Shown one piece after another: positions 34,400-46,389 of a DNA stretch of 64,000 nt; the first letter of the stretch is position 1; every line of letters begins with the position of its first letter. The notes beneath the pieces were generated by a model. The model was given only the letters and a program-made list of their open reading frames with translations, was not told the DNA's origin and did no database searches. The DNA comes from Endomychus coccineus (taxonomy: Eukaryota > Arthropoda > Insecta > Coleoptera > Endomychidae): NCBI GenBank assembly GCA_958510875.1, contig OY294067.1:201765982-201829981 (forward strand). The letters are read 5' to 3'. The translations under genes were made by a program, and so were the position numbers.

Positions 34400-34846
34400 C
34401 AGGATGTCCTCGAACTGCGTGGCCAAAATAAAGCCGAAGATTCTTTGATTCGAAAAAAATGTGGTTGAGTTTTTTTACTTTTGCCTCAAGTGTCTTGTTT
34501 ACCCGGTAGAGGGCTTCAAAATTGCAAAAATAATTTTGTTTTTTCGGTATAACTTGAGAACGTGATGAAGAACTTTTGCAATATTTGGCAGGTGAGTTAC
34601 TGTCAACAATGGCCATTTTTGAGAGTGGAGCACAGAGCCTTAGAAACCGTAGAAATGGCTCAAACTTGAGGATGTAACGGGAAAAGTGTCCAGAACTTTT
34701 TTGTGGTCAATGTAATTCACTCGATATCTTGTATGTAGATAGCTTATCCAATTTGAAAACTTTTTTACTCCTAGAAAATTTTGATAAAATCAACGGATTA
34801 GCTTGAAAAAATTAACTTTCGAGTCTCTGCAATTTTGGCTTACTAA
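34400..34846. repeat. Left terminal inverted repeat, outer part
   Basis: Pairs with 39208-39653 in reverse complement with moderate divergence. The inner remainder of the same repeat is at 37770-37930, after the nested retrotransposon. Confidence 0.9.
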
Positions 34847-35000
34847 GTAAGTAAGTAAGTTTATTCTTTCTTCGTAATCAGATATATTACAACATAATAC
34901 AGCAATACTACTAAAAATGAAGTGGCGTCAAAAAAGAGAATATAAAATATAATTAATGTACACTGCACAATAACAACAATTTAAAAAATTACTATTATTG

Positions 35001-36135
35001 TCACTTATAGCTTAAAAATTCGTCTATGCTGTAGGCCTCTATTTCGATCAGATACTCAAAAACAGCCCTTTTAAAAATCACTAATTTTTGAATAGCTTTA
35101 AACTCGTCTGGTAATGCATTAAAAAATTTAAGGCATCTATATAGTGGAGACTTTTCGAAAAATGTCAAGTCATGTCCCGGGATGTTATAATTCTTTGATC
35201 GAGTATCATGTGTATCTAGTTTTTTAAGATTAACAAAGAGATGTTTGTTCTTAAAAAGAGAAATAATACACTCATAAATATAGATGCTGTAAGCAGTAAG
35301 AAGAGTATTTTTTCTAAAATGTCCCCTGCATGTTTCAATGAATTTAAGATTCAGAATGGTTCTCACAACGCGTTTTTGACTCACAAATACATTTTCAAAA
35401 ATAGTGCTTGTACCATAGAATATGATACCGAACTTCATTCTTGAATAAAAATTGGCAAAATATATAGTTCTTAATATGGAATCATTACAGCAATTTTTGA
35501 GTACCCTGATCGAATATCTCACACTATTTAACTTAGAGGTCAGTTTGTTTACATGCTCTGACCACCTCAATGTAGCGTCCACTTCTAGCCCTAAGAACTT
35601 TACCGATTCTTGCAGATTATATGTAATCTGGTTTATTACCATATTTGTAGGCGGTTCAAAGCCTGGATGAATATTTCTAAATAACATTATATTTGTTTTT
35701 TCAGCATTTAGTATCAATTTGTTCTTTCCGAACCATTCACCGGCATTCAACATGGCGGCACAACACTCAGAAATCAATTTTGGGTAAAGTTTTTCACTTA
35801 GATTCAGATTGCTATCGTCAACATAGGTTACCAAAGTGCGCTTTGGCCCTTCTAATTCTGTGATATCGTTTAAAAAAATTATAAATAACAGAGGACCCGC
35901 CAAACTTCCTTGTGGAATTCCCACATTAGTTGTTTTGAGTTCTGAGTAAACTTTTGAATTTGAAGTAGTAACTACCACCCTTTGTTGCCTATTAGACATA
36001 TACGATCTAAACCATTGCAAAACTACTCCTCTTACCCCATATCTGTGAAACTTGTATAACAAGAGTGAATGGTCTAAGGTATCGTACGCCTTTGGCAAGT
36101 CTAGAAAGATTCCCTGCGTAAGTTCACCCTTATCA
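35001..36135 (-). pseudogene. Non-LTR RT palm and thumb
   Basis: Just past the frameshift the reading GELTQGIFLDLPKAYDTLDH is motif A, with the first catalytic Asp kept; normally FLDLxKAFD. Then come GIPQGSLAGPLLFIIFLND (motif B), VTYVDDSNLNLS (motif C, YVDD with both catalytic Asp), KLILNAEKTNIMLF, and VKFLGLEVDATLRWSEHVNK. A thumb and C-terminal region end at YLIEIEAYSIDEFLSYK, stop. The stop is followed about 140 bases later by the 3' tail. No RNase H. Only one frameshift separates it from the endonuclease, so this ORF2 is close to intact apart from 5' truncation. Confidence 0.9.
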
Positions 36136-36144
36136 ATTTTTTTC

Positions 36145-37769
36145 TTATACAGCTTGAATAAAGGAAAATACGGCTGTGTCAGTTCCTCTATTTTTTATGC
36201 TGCCATGCTGAATGTCACTGAATAATCTAGATTTCTTAAAAAAGGAAATTAACCTGGTACACATGGACCTCTCAAAAATTTTTGAGAAACTATTCAGCAA
36301 GCTAATTGGCCGATAGTTAGAGACATCTGATGGGTCGCCTTTTTTAAGGATAGGCTTTATTAGGGCCACTTTAAGTTGGTCCGGAAATACTCCGTGCCTA
36401 AATGAGTTATTTATGATATGTGTAAGTGGTTTACATAAAAGCCCTATACATTTTTTTATAATATACACAGGTATCTCATCTGTTCCACAGCTAAGTTTGT
36501 TCTTTAGTTTTTTAACAATTTGGAATATTTCTTCTTCACTTACAAGATCTAAGAACATGGAATTTTCATTAAGAGGAATTTTGCAAGTAAAAGGCCTTTT
36601 CGGTTGTTTATCCCTAAGACTGGGCACAATGTTCTCTAAGAACTCGCTTATCTTATTGGCATGTTCTTGAGGGTTATCGAAAATCTGACTGTCATTTTTT
36701 GTGGGGTCTTTTCCTTGTAAGTCATTGATTACTTTCCACACACTTTTATTTTTATTCTCACTATTTTTAAAAAAATTTTCTATGTACTTTTTCTTCGCCT
36801 CGGAAAGTAAATTATCATATTTGCATTTGTACCGTTTGTAATTTTCATTAAATTCACTATTACTTGACTTTAATATTAACAAAACATCCAGATCTCTTTT
36901 ACATTGAGCTATTTCTGGAGTGTTGTGATAATTTGCTATATTTTTTTTCTTTTTTACTTTAAGAAGAGGGAATGATTCATTAAATATAGGAATAAAAGTG
37001 TTCAGAAAACTTACCCACTGACTATTCACATCAGATTGGCTTACCGATAACATATCTACCCAGTCCTGCTGTATTAGTCTTTCATTAAAGGCATTTATAT
37101 TTTTCTCCGAAAAGCTCCTTTTTTTGCAGACTTCCTCTTGTTTTACATTAAGTATATCTACATAGACTTTGACACACTTGTGATCCGAGATATGATATTC
37201 AATGACCTCACATTCACTATCGTAATTAACACAAATGTTATCCAAACAAGAGGATTTTTTAGCGTCGATTTGTGTGTATTCCCTGGTGGCTAGCTTAAAT
37301 CCATATACCTCCAAAAGGGATATAAATTCCACAGAAGCAGCATTTTGCACCGACACATCAATATTAAAATCACCTCCAATGAAAATTTTGCAGTTTTCTG
37401 TTGCCAGAATTTCTAAGGCTTTCTCCATACGATCAAAGAAAAACCAGATATTTGAAAGCTCAGAACACGATCGATATATAGATAGGAAGATACACTTTTG
37501 TTGATCCAAGAAACCTCCGACCGCACAGCACTCAAAATGAAGTTTTAAGGCTAACTTGTTAAGGTCCTGTCTGGGATTGGCTTTGCAACCATTTCTGGTA
37601 AAAATTGCAACTCCACCATGGTGATTTTCTTCACGACAGAAATGTGACATAAGTTTAAAACCATCAGGAACAAAGGCTTTAAGTTGTTCAACCGATTTCC
37701 AATGCTCAACTACTGATATCATATCACAATCTGGGTTTTCATTTATTACAGATTCGAGTTTGTTAATTG
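36145..37769 (-). pseudogene. Non-LTR endonuclease and start of RT
   Basis: Endonuclease (EEP) in order: MISVVEHWKSVEQLKAFVPD (catalytic Glu in VEHW), HHGGVAIFTRNGCKANP, CIFLSIYRSCSELSN, KIFIGGDFNIDVSVQ (catalytic GDFN), SSCLDNICVNYDSE and EYHISDHKCVKVYV (SDH motif). It then has a linker and the RT start with SCGTDEIPVYIIKKC and LIKPILKKGDPSDVSNYRPI, then SLLNSFSKIFERSMCTRLIS. The open frame extends to 37848, but its first ~26 codons lie in the host transposon TIR and are not part of the element. A frameshift in an A-run near 36130 separates it from the rest of the RT at 36098-35001. Catalytic residues are intact, so the insertion is fairly young. Confidence 0.9.
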
Positions 37770-37930
37770 CTAATTTTACTTGATTAAAATACCTTAGTTG
37801 CCTTTGCTTTTCTAATGTCATTTTGGCATTTGAAGAATTAATTCTCAAAACTGTCAGTTTTTACTTTGCTTTCCGTAAAAATTTTATAAAATTATGGCTT
37901 AAAATTTCACTAACACTGAAATGGTTGATA
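37770..37930. repeat. Left terminal inverted repeat, inner part
   Basis: Pairs with 39050-39210 in reverse complement. It reaches just past the transposase start codon at 37921. Confidence 0.9.
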
Positions 37931-39000
37931 TGTTATTGATTTATGGACTTTGTCGTTGCAATGGCCGGAGAAGGGAAAGATATCCGCATCGCAGAATTCC
38001 AAATCGTCAAACCTTCGCGAAACTGGCAAATTTGAAGCAAATCGCAGAGAAACTGGACACAGACGGACAAGAAGGACGTTAGAGCTCGAAGAAGCGATAC
38101 TGGAAGCGGTTGAAACTGAACCTGGGATAAGCACACTACGTTTGGGACTTCGTATTGGAGCCTCAAAATCATTAGTTCATAATGTACTGAAAAAGAACTG
38201 TTGTATCCCTATCATATTAAAACAGTTCAAGACTTATTGCTCATGGATCCAGGTCATCGGCTAGATTTCTGTCGGCTTATTGTCCAAAGACAAAACGCAA
38301 ACCCCAATTTGTGAAGAAGAATTCTGTTCACGGACGAAGATACTTTCACGAGATGTGGTCTTTTTAACCTCCATAATGAACATTTCTATGCTGATGAAAA
38401 TCCTCATGAAACGGAAGTTACATATTTTCAGAATCAAACTAAAATCAATGTTTGGGTTGGAATTGTGGATAACTTTATTATTGGCCCTACCGTTATACCC
38501 CATCGATTGAACGGGGAGAACTACTTGAACTTTTTGGAACAAAAGCTACTTCAACTGTTGGAAGACTTGCCCTTACACATTCGTCGTGGCCTGGTTTATC
38601 CATGATGGTGCACCTCCTCATTTCACATTAGCTCTGAGGCGACATTTGAATGCGGAATATCCAGATCGCTGGATAGGTAGATGACACGATGCACCACTGA
38701 ACTGGCCGGTCCGCTCCCCTGATTTGACGCCCTGCGACTTCTTCCTATGGGGCGCTTTGAAGTCGAAAGCTTATGCAGCTCCAGTAAACACACGAGAGGA
38801 ATTGTTGCAACGAATTAATCATGGAGCGGATTTATTGAAGAATGATCCTGAAGTACTAGCCAGAGTTCAATCCAATTTCTTGAAACGAATTAATTTGAGT
38901 ATTCAGGAAAATGGGCAACATTTCGAACAATTGATGCCTAAGCGATTTCCCAAAAAGTTTTGTTGTTTCTTTCAATTCAGCATTTGTTTTTCCTAAATAA
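37921..39000 (+). pseudogene. Tc3-like (DUF4817-type) DDE transposase, frameshifted
   Basis: From ATG 37921 the reading MVDMLLIYGLCRCNGRRRER and YPHRRIPNRQTF is the helix-turn-helix start of this transposase type. A frameshift leads to LRETGKFEANRRETGHRRTR and LEEAILEAVETEPGISTLRL (second HTH). After another break ILFTDEDTFTRCG contains the first catalytic Asp of the FTDE motif. Then come INVWVGIVDNFIIGPTVIPH and RLNGENYLNFLEQKLLQLLE. Near 38600 the H-D-GAPPH motif appears in a shifted frame, then RSPDLTPCDFFLWGALKSKA (third catalytic position) from 38710, and ENGQHFEQLMP at the end. Several frameshifts and a few stops, so it is inactive, but all domains are there in order. Confidence 0.85.
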
Positions 39001-39049
39001 TCACATCGTTTCCCCATTTCTATTGTTTTTATTATTCGTGTTTTACCGA

Positions 39050-39653
39050 GATATTAACCATTTCAGTGTTAGTGAAATTTTGAGCCATAATTTTATAAAA
39101 TTTTTACGGAAAGCAAAGTAAAAACTGTCAGTTTTGAGAACAAATTCTCCAAATGCCAAAATGACATTAGAAAAGCAAAGGCAACTAAGGTATTTTAATC
39201 AAGTAAAATTAGTAAGCCAAAATTGCAGACTCGAAAATTATTTTTTTCAAGCTAATCCGTTGATTTTATCAAAATTTTCTAAGAGCAAGAAAAGTTTTCA
39301 AATTAGATAAGCTATCTCCAATAAAAATATAGAGTAAATTACATCGACCACAAAAAAGTTCTGGACACTTTTCCCGTTACATCATCAAGTTTGAGCCATT
39401 TCTATGGTCTCTAAGGCTATATGCTCCACTCTCAAAAACGGCTATTATTGACCGTAACTCACCTGCCAAATATTGTAAGAGTCCTTCATCACGTTCTCAA
39501 GTTATACCGAAAAAACAAAATTATTTTTGCAACTTTGAAGCACTCTACAGGCTAAACAAGACACTTGAGGCAAAAGTGAGAAGGCTCATCAAATTTTTTT
39601 CGAATTAAAGAATCTTCGGTTTTATTTTAGCCACGCAGTTCGAGGACACCCTG
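39050..39653. repeat. Right terminal inverted repeat, intact
   Basis: Continuous ~604 bp arm, which shows what the left arm looked like before the retrotransposon landed in it. Confidence 0.9.
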
Positions 39654-40343
39654 TATATAAATAGTATAAATAGTTATAAAAATAATTTTGAAACATCACC
39701 ATATACTCCGGATACCTCAGGAGAAAATGAGAAATGCTTGAGGAAGTATAACATAGACTTTTACATTAACCTAATAACTCTGTTGGTAGATATTTTCCAA
39801 CTCTTCAACCGTCAATACCTAAATATAAACAAACCCACACAGTATATAAACCAAATTGGTGAGATTGCGATGGTATTTATCCAGATAACTCTAAACGATA
39901 TTCCCATAAAGGAATATATGGTCATAAGCTTAGTACTGAAACCAAAATTCTGAAAATTCCACCGCATTGCATTGTTTTGATTATAATCAATTATAGGAAT
40001 CTTAATATTTCAGCTAAAGGAACCAATTATTATAAAGGATCTAACCTGAAGATAATTCACATAAAACGTGACGCCTATTCTTTTAGTAACAGAACCGATG
40101 CACAGTCATTTAGTCGAATTTATGTAAATTTTATTCAATCAAATTCTTGAAAATTTGTACGTATTTCTTTATAATTATGAAAAAGTTTGTAGGTAGGAAG
40201 CCGATACAATAAAACATGAACTTTGGTATGGCTGAGACATTTGCCATCGTAGTCATAAATGCGATAAGCTTGCTCAGTGCTTAGTGCAATTAGTTTTGGG
40301 AGTTCTGCGCTCCAGTTGATGTGAATTAGTTCTCAAACAACTT

Positions 40344-40370
40344 CTGATGATGACCGTGCAACCGAAATGT
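40344..40370 (+). ncRNA. Degenerate hammerhead-like core at the end of PLE-C
   Basis: CTGATGA (40344-40350), one T, a short ~12 base stretch with a poor stem, then GAAA (40364-40367). Same order as in the palindromes and PLE-A arms, but the stem II and the cleavage triplet are not convincing. Probably a decayed Penelope pseudo-LTR ribozyme. Confidence 0.35.
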
Positions 40371-40380
40371 ACGGAAACAC

Positions 40381-41440
40381 AAAAAAAATAGTAAACATGT
40401 ACATAATAATAATATAATTCAACATGATTTAACCTTTTTCAAAAATTTACATATAATCACCGTCTGTTTGCGATAAGAGTTTGGCTAGGGCTGTGATTAT
40501 ATACGAAAAATTTGAAACGTCATATACTTAATCAAAGTGTATCACACGTAAATCGGGACGTAACGTAGTTTCTTATAATGAAAATTATACTCAGATGTAT
40601 CCTGATTGTATTTATAATAATCAATAAAGAAGGAAATAAGTTAGTAATATTAAGGAAAGAACAGACAGGCCTACATATCACCACTGAAAGACATTCTGAA
40701 TTAGAGGAGTCAAAAGAGGGAAAGATCCATCTATCTTCCTGCTTATTAGTTTCATTCCTTTCCCAAATTTGTGTAAAATTGAAAACAGGATCACTAGAAG
40801 TCAAATTATTGGTAAATCAATTCGGGGCTACTTCCCCTAATTGTAAATTGGTTTTTGAGAAAAAGGACGCTTGATAAATAACAGCAACAATGCCAAAAAC
40901 CTTCCGTTATATTTTCTATCTTGGAATATTCTCTTGAGCAATCACATGACACTTCAGCATTTTCAATTAATTTAACTTAATAGTTTCTTCAGAGTGTTTC
41001 TGGTAAGAAGGTAAGATTTCGCTAAATCAGAGTTATTTTAGATTTTCAATCAAAAGTTATTATTCTTAGTTCCATTCAAAAATCATGTCATTCAGTTTCG
41101 AACTCCTAGGTCCATCCTGGTTGAGAATTCAACTGTTACAGCTCATAAGATAACTTCATTTGAGCCCACGACGGAATGTACGGGAGCTCAACTAAATAAA
41201 GTTGTCATATTATTCGGAAAAACACTGAATTAGCTAGAACGAATTTGGTGTGGTTCATTTCATTAGCAAACGGTGGGAGATGTCATACAATTATCGCAAA
41301 TGTCAAGTACATAAATCATGGGATCGTAGTGGTGGAAAGGCGGACAACAGTATTCGGTCGGTCTTTGATCGTTATGCGTTCGTCTAATATTTGCTCTATG
41401 TATATTTATAGATTGGCCATTTCAATTCATTAGTCCTGCC
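40381..41440. other. Unassigned AT-rich stretch
   Basis: No domain recognised. The end toward 41.2 kb may belong to the diverged LTR-like unit that follows. Confidence 0.4.
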
Positions 41441-41449
41441 TCATCTCAA

Positions 41450-41960
41450 CGGGAATTCCCGCTTTATGGCGGTGTCTTCCCGGTAATTGGAAAAATACAT
41501 CAAGTAATTCATGCATTCTTCACACAGCAATTGGACAGTTATAACTCTTACTTCCGGTTGACACAGCGTGCAAAACTATAACCACCGCAATCTACAGCCC
41601 CCTTCCTTTATTTCCGGTTGACACATTGTACAAGACAGATGCTACGATAAACAAACACACATCCACTTCCAGCGTTCACTTCCGTTTGAAACAGCGTGAA
41701 AACCCTGTCAGTGGCATATCTACAAACATACTCTTTCTTACGGTTGACACAGCGTTAAAAGTATGGTGAGGTCCTGTTGAATTCACGTATCATCCCTCTG
41801 ACAGTACAATTACTCAATATTACAATTTCTAGTACTCACACGGTGTTATCGTTTGCTCTTACCGGAATAAAGACAGGTTAAATTCATCATACTCTATTAT
41901 AACAATTACTAATTATTAATTGGCGTGTATGATCACGGCCTGAACAGATAGCGGAATGCT
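41450..41960 (-). repeat. Diverged relative of the LTR-like unit A/B, with four subrepeats
   Basis: On the minus strand the motif cgctgtgtcaaccggaagt recurs, in variants, four times (near 41750, 41695, 41630 and 41565). It corresponds to the gtgcacactgtgtcac(c/t)cc(a/g)gaagtataa subrepeats of units A and B, and is followed by ccaattaccgggaa, as in A and B. The rest aligns poorly, so it is an older or different subfamily. Full borders not seen. Confidence 0.5.
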
Positions 41961-42337
41961 CAATACTTCAATGTACCAAAACAAATGATAATGAGATTGA
42001 ATGATTCACAAGCTCACCCCAATATTTCATTACTGATACACTAATAACTGTTTTTGAAATGTCCATAATTGTACTCATATATTTGCACAAATCAGAGAGA
42101 AAGTAGCAAAATAGCAAAAGGGGAATCTCATCTAGTGCCTCTCTTTTATACTCTTCCAACGATCTAGTCAGATCACCTATATATTCCAGCAGAATTTTTT
42201 ATATATTATACTAACAATGCTTCTTGGTGACACCACTTCACTGAGATGAAACAATATTAACCATTATATTAAAATTGTATGAGATTTATACAAATGTTAT
42301 ATACTATTGGCGCCAAATAAAATGCTTTTTATGAGTA

Positions 42338-43125
42338 CGAGGTATGGCAATTAAGTTCCGAGACTGATTTTTTAAAACTAAAACCAGCTTAGCAAAAAGA
42401 ATGTGAAGGGCTTGGTTTTATTTTGTATTTCTCCCTTGACCTTGGGTAAAATTTTCAAGTGGCTGCAATAAACAGTCTTGTTGTAATCGTGAAATAACAA
42501 ACGTGAAAAAATTACACTCGCCGAAAAAATGTTGAATATAAAAATTGAGGAAAGAGTTAATATAAAGTTTTTGGTAAAACTCGGCAAGTCCGCAACGGAC
42601 ACCTATGAAAATTCGCAGACGGTTTATGGGGATCATTGCCTATCCCGTGCCAGAGTTTTTGAGTGATACAAACGTTTTCAGGAGGGTAGGGAGAATGTTG
42701 AGATGACGAGCGCCACGGGCGGCCTGTGACTCCAAAACGTGACTTGAACGGGGCCATTGCGAAGGCTCCGAGAAAAGATTCGCAAAAACAGGGCCGAAAT
42801 GTGGAAAGAGAACTCCTGGAGTTTCCATCAAGACAATGCGCCGGCTCACAACGCGTACTCTGTCAAGGATTATTTATCAGTCATGGAGCACCCACCATAT
42901 TCGCCGGATTTAGCACCCTGCGACTTCTACCTGTTCCCAAAAATCAAATCCTGCTTGAAAGGAACCCGCCATGAGTCATTAGAAGACGTAAAAAAATCGG
43001 CGCAGCCACTCAGCGGTGTAGGGATGCGGAAGGAGAGTATATTGAAGGGGAAAATGAACAAGTGTACAAAATTCAAAAATAAAGATGTTATAGCAATAGT
43101 CTCGGAACTTAATTGCCACACCTCG
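42338..43125 (+). mobile_element. Mariner transposon, internally deleted (~790 bp)
   Basis: Inverted ends CGAGGTATGGCAATTAAGTT at 42338 and the reverse complement of CGAGGTGTGGCAATTAAGTT ending at 43125, flanked by TA at 42336-42337 and 43126-43127. A full mariner is about 1.3 kb, so around 500 bp of the middle is gone. Confidence 0.9.
42529..43080 (+). pseudogene. Mariner transposase with middle deleted
   Basis: The N-terminal HTH region is read from 42529: IEERVNIKFLVKLGKSATDT, then YGDHCLSRARVFE, a stop, and YKRFQEGRENVE. The reading then jumps to the C-terminal half at 42757: LREKIRKNRAEMWKENSW, FHQDNAPAHNAYSVKDYLSV, EHPPYSPDLAPCDFYLFPKI, KSCLKGTRHESLEDVK. The motif with the second catalytic Asp (HQDNAPAH) and the third (YSPDLAPCDF) are kept. 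The section with the first catalytic Asp is removed, so the protein cannot be active. The internal deletion is typical of MITE-like mariner derivatives. Confidence 0.9.
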
Positions 43126-43127
43126 TA

Positions 43128-46100
43128 TACAAGTTTCTCTGACCATTTAGTAAGCCGTGTAGCTTCTTTTTGAATTTCTATTATACCATTTATATAACCA
43201 ACTCCGTTGAATTTTTTACAGTTGTAGTACCATTATATAAATAGTTTACCAGCTCAAAAGTCTCTTTTCGAATGTCATGGTGAGTAGCCACTATGGAACG
43301 TAATTTAGCAGATATTCTGTTTGATTGTATACAAATAACACAGTTTTCGAAGACAAGTTTCCAATTGTATTATCGTCCCAGAATTTATATTTTAGATCTT
43401 GACATCAATACAATTAGCCAATCGCGCCAAATATAAGTTGTATTACGTCAAGTTAACAGAAACCTTGCGACTATAGAACAGTTTTCAAGCCATATATAAC
43501 CACTTGCTTATCTTCTATATACCTTAAAACTCCCGTTATATAATAGTAACCAGCTAGTAACATAGATAATTCATAGGCTGATGTTATAACTGAAGTTACT
43601 TAGCAATTGCTTGAACATATCTAGATAAAAAATTCAATACCAAAATTGATGTCCTAATATAAAAAACATGTTTAGAATTAAGATAGGTTCATCATCCGTC
43701 AATAAATTGTGCTTGGTCACTCAAAACTGATTATAAGAGGTAGTCAGGATATCAATTGGGAAGATGGAAACTGTTTTTGAAAAGAAACTAAAATTTTCGA
43801 AAAAATAATACATTTATATTATAAACAACCTTACATTAAAATCTGTATCTACATCAGAAATGAAACCACACGTTAAACTTTCATATAACAATACAAATAA
43901 TCTCAACAATAAGTGTATTTAACAGGAACATTTCAGCTGTAAAATATACCCTCACAGTATAATATGTAGCTTTAATTTAACGTGATCCTTCAAAATCACA
44001 AGTGGACAGAAATTAATCTTCAGTATTGAAATAGACATTGCCTACATATATTTTGAAACATACCAATCCTTACCTCAACCCCATGACTAAGACTATCATA
44101 AGGACAGTGTACAAATTGGGGAGAGGTGAAAATGTCAAATAATTTGACACAACTAGTTATACATCAACGACATGACGTGAATGTAGGTACTCACCTCCTC
44201 ACCTTTCCAGTTGATCTTCTGTTGAATCAAATGCCTCCATTTTTGCATCAATTATAGGTGCCTTTTATGTAGCAACACGCTTTGGGCTATATGCAAGACC
44301 ATTGAGTGTTGTATTGACCAAACCGCCGTGCTGTCACTACCAGTACTACCAGCACCAACAGCCACTAGCATATCACAAGAATCGAACAATCACAGCCATA
44401 CTTTTTATTTACTATTTTTACCTCCTTCCACTATTTGGAAAAGTCATGCTTGTTTAACTTTCTCATCTAAATATCATTTATCCAGGCAGCCACATACAGG
44501 AGACCGGACCGTGAAGATGTACGCAATTTCATTGGTTTCATGGTTATGGTTATGCGCGTAACTTAAATTATCATCACAGATCAAACATGTTTATACAACC
44601 GTGGTTCTTTGATAAAACCACTGTTTTCCTCAATGCTTCTGAAATGATCATTCTTAAAACACTTGAACACTTCCGAATGAATAGAATAAGCAATATACTC
44701 GTATATATATGAAACTATGAGCATATTAGATAGATGTACATTGCACGTTTTCCATCCTAATTCGACGTGAATTTGTAATTGATAGCTATTTTCGACATGA
44801 CCAAAAATAAATAAATAGTTACAATTTAGAGTTTCGTTACAATAGAGATACTCATGCTAAATATTAATAAAGGAGAAATTGTACGAGATAACTGTGATAT
44901 AATTGTAATCTATGATATGAGCCTGTTGAGGAATACTTTGTAACTACAAGATATAAAGAAACAAGATGAAATCGAAGATAACATCACGTGATTTTACCAA
45001 GTTAGAATCAGAAGATGATCATATGAAGCCATAACAATTCAACTCTGAATGGTGATGCTATTTTTTCCTAACATACCGTTTTCGTATTCGCTTTCATAAA
45101 GGCTTTCGTTTAATACGGCAGTTGGGAATAAGCACGGAATAAAATACTTAATAGCTTTATCAGAACTACACGGAAATCGGAGTTTAATGTAGCCACTAAA
45201 GCCCCGTGTTATCCATAGCTCCTTTTAACCTCAAGTGACTGCTTGTATAGTCACTGTAAGAGCAGGTGAGCAGGGTGTCAAATTTCCTCGGTTTCTTGTT
45301 AACTGTGAATATTGTGATGGGATAAAAGACGTTTGGTGCTATGTATCCATGTTGCGATTCGCTAGAAAGTAGAATTTCACTTTCACCGGCACAACCAGCA
45401 ATCTGTCTTCGGTCTTTTTACCTTTCTGCTTTCTACTTGTTGCACTTTGTCTTTGGTTTCATTTCATATTCTTTAGGTAACCCAACTGAGTAGAACTATT
45501 CAGTTTTATTATGAATCTTTCATTCAGTGACAATAAGAACGTTGGATTCAAATTCGCACACGCGTTAACTTGTAAGTAGGTAAAGGTAATGAAAATGGGG
45601 TAGTAACATGATGTTCCTGCATAAAAATTCATATTAATACTAAGTACAGTAAAATGATGATTTGTATGGAATTACATAATCAATACAACCCACGCTGTGT
45701 TCAGAACAGTTAATCATTATCAGCTGATTAACATGATCAATAAATTAGTTTATCGCATTCCAAATCCAGGTTATATTCCTAATATAAGCTATTTATCTTT
45801 GATGCATTCTTTTACAACAATTCAGTTAAGTTTACTATTTTGGTGCTTTTTTTTTCAATATTATATAATATAATTAATAGAAAAACTACCAAATTATCAA
45901 AAAAGAAAATAAAGAGATGGGCTAAATATACTCTGCGGCAGTTGAAAAGCTGCAATATTCATCATACTTTCAGAAACATATACGGCGATCCTCTATCCAG
46001 GCTATTCAGTCAATTAATATCACTGCTACAAGTTGCAGTCACGGGAGCTCAAATTTTATTATTCAGGCAGCTTATGACCCTGATATACCTGAACCATATT

Positions 46101-46385
46101 CATATTTCATACTATGCTGGTTGTTTCTAAAAAATATAAGGTATTTTGCTAACAGATTGAAAGTTCAAAAAAATTTCTATTTAATATGATGAGGAAAGTA
46201 AATAAATTGAATCATGCTAGAAACAGATACGAAAATTCGATGCATATGTTGTGAAAACAGATTCAATCTTTATGATTTTCATGATTGTAAAAATGGAAGT
46301 TGAGGTTGAAGAATCTGTATTTGTTTCGTTAACAACGTGAGAATTTTTCTCCAGAAGATTTCTTTAACTGCATCCATATTTTCTC
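43128..46385. other. Unassigned AT-rich stretch
   Basis: Several short open stretches but none with recognisable motifs. No repeat partner found in the window. Confidence 0.5.
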
Positions 46386-46389
46386 CCAG

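Larger units (their letters stand above)
34847..37769 (-). mobile_element. 5'-truncated non-LTR retrotransposon nested in the left TIR
   Basis: Comparing the split left TIR with the intact right TIR gives exact borders and a 4 bp target duplication ctaa (34843-34846, 37770-37773). The 3' end carries a tail of (ctta)n read on the minus strand (34847-34862). The element lacks ORF1 and the very start of the endonuclease. Confidence 0.9.
34400..39653 (+). mobile_element. Tc/mariner-superfamily DNA transposon with ~600 bp terminal inverted repeats
   Basis: The left end is CAGGATGTCCTCGAACTGCG at 34400 and the right end is the reverse complement of CAGGGTGTCCTCGAACTGCG, ending at 39653. TA dinucleotides flank both ends (34398-34399, 39654-39655), as expected for the IS630/Tc1/mariner superfamily. 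The right inverted repeat runs 39050-39653. The left one is split into 34400-34846 and 37770-37930 by a retrotransposon. Without that insert the transposon is about 2.3 kb. The transposase is on the plus strand between the arms. Confidence 0.85.
32291..40380 (+). mobile_element. Penelope-like element PLE-C, split by a nested DNA transposon
   Basis: PLE N-terminal coding (32291-33015) and RT blocks (33600-34390) lie left of the DNA transposon at 34400-39653. A 3' part ending in a hammerhead-like motif (40344-40370) lies to the right. The right side has no recognisable GIY-YIG domain, so the assignment of 39656-40380 to this element is inference. Confidence 0.6.

Noticed and set aside
42726..42974. 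82-codon plus-strand open stretch overlapping the mariner
   Set aside because: Out-of-frame shadow of the real mariner transposase reading at 42757.
44328..46130. Several 60-96 codon open stretches
   Set aside because: Low-complexity or AT-driven, no domain motifs, no start or splice context.
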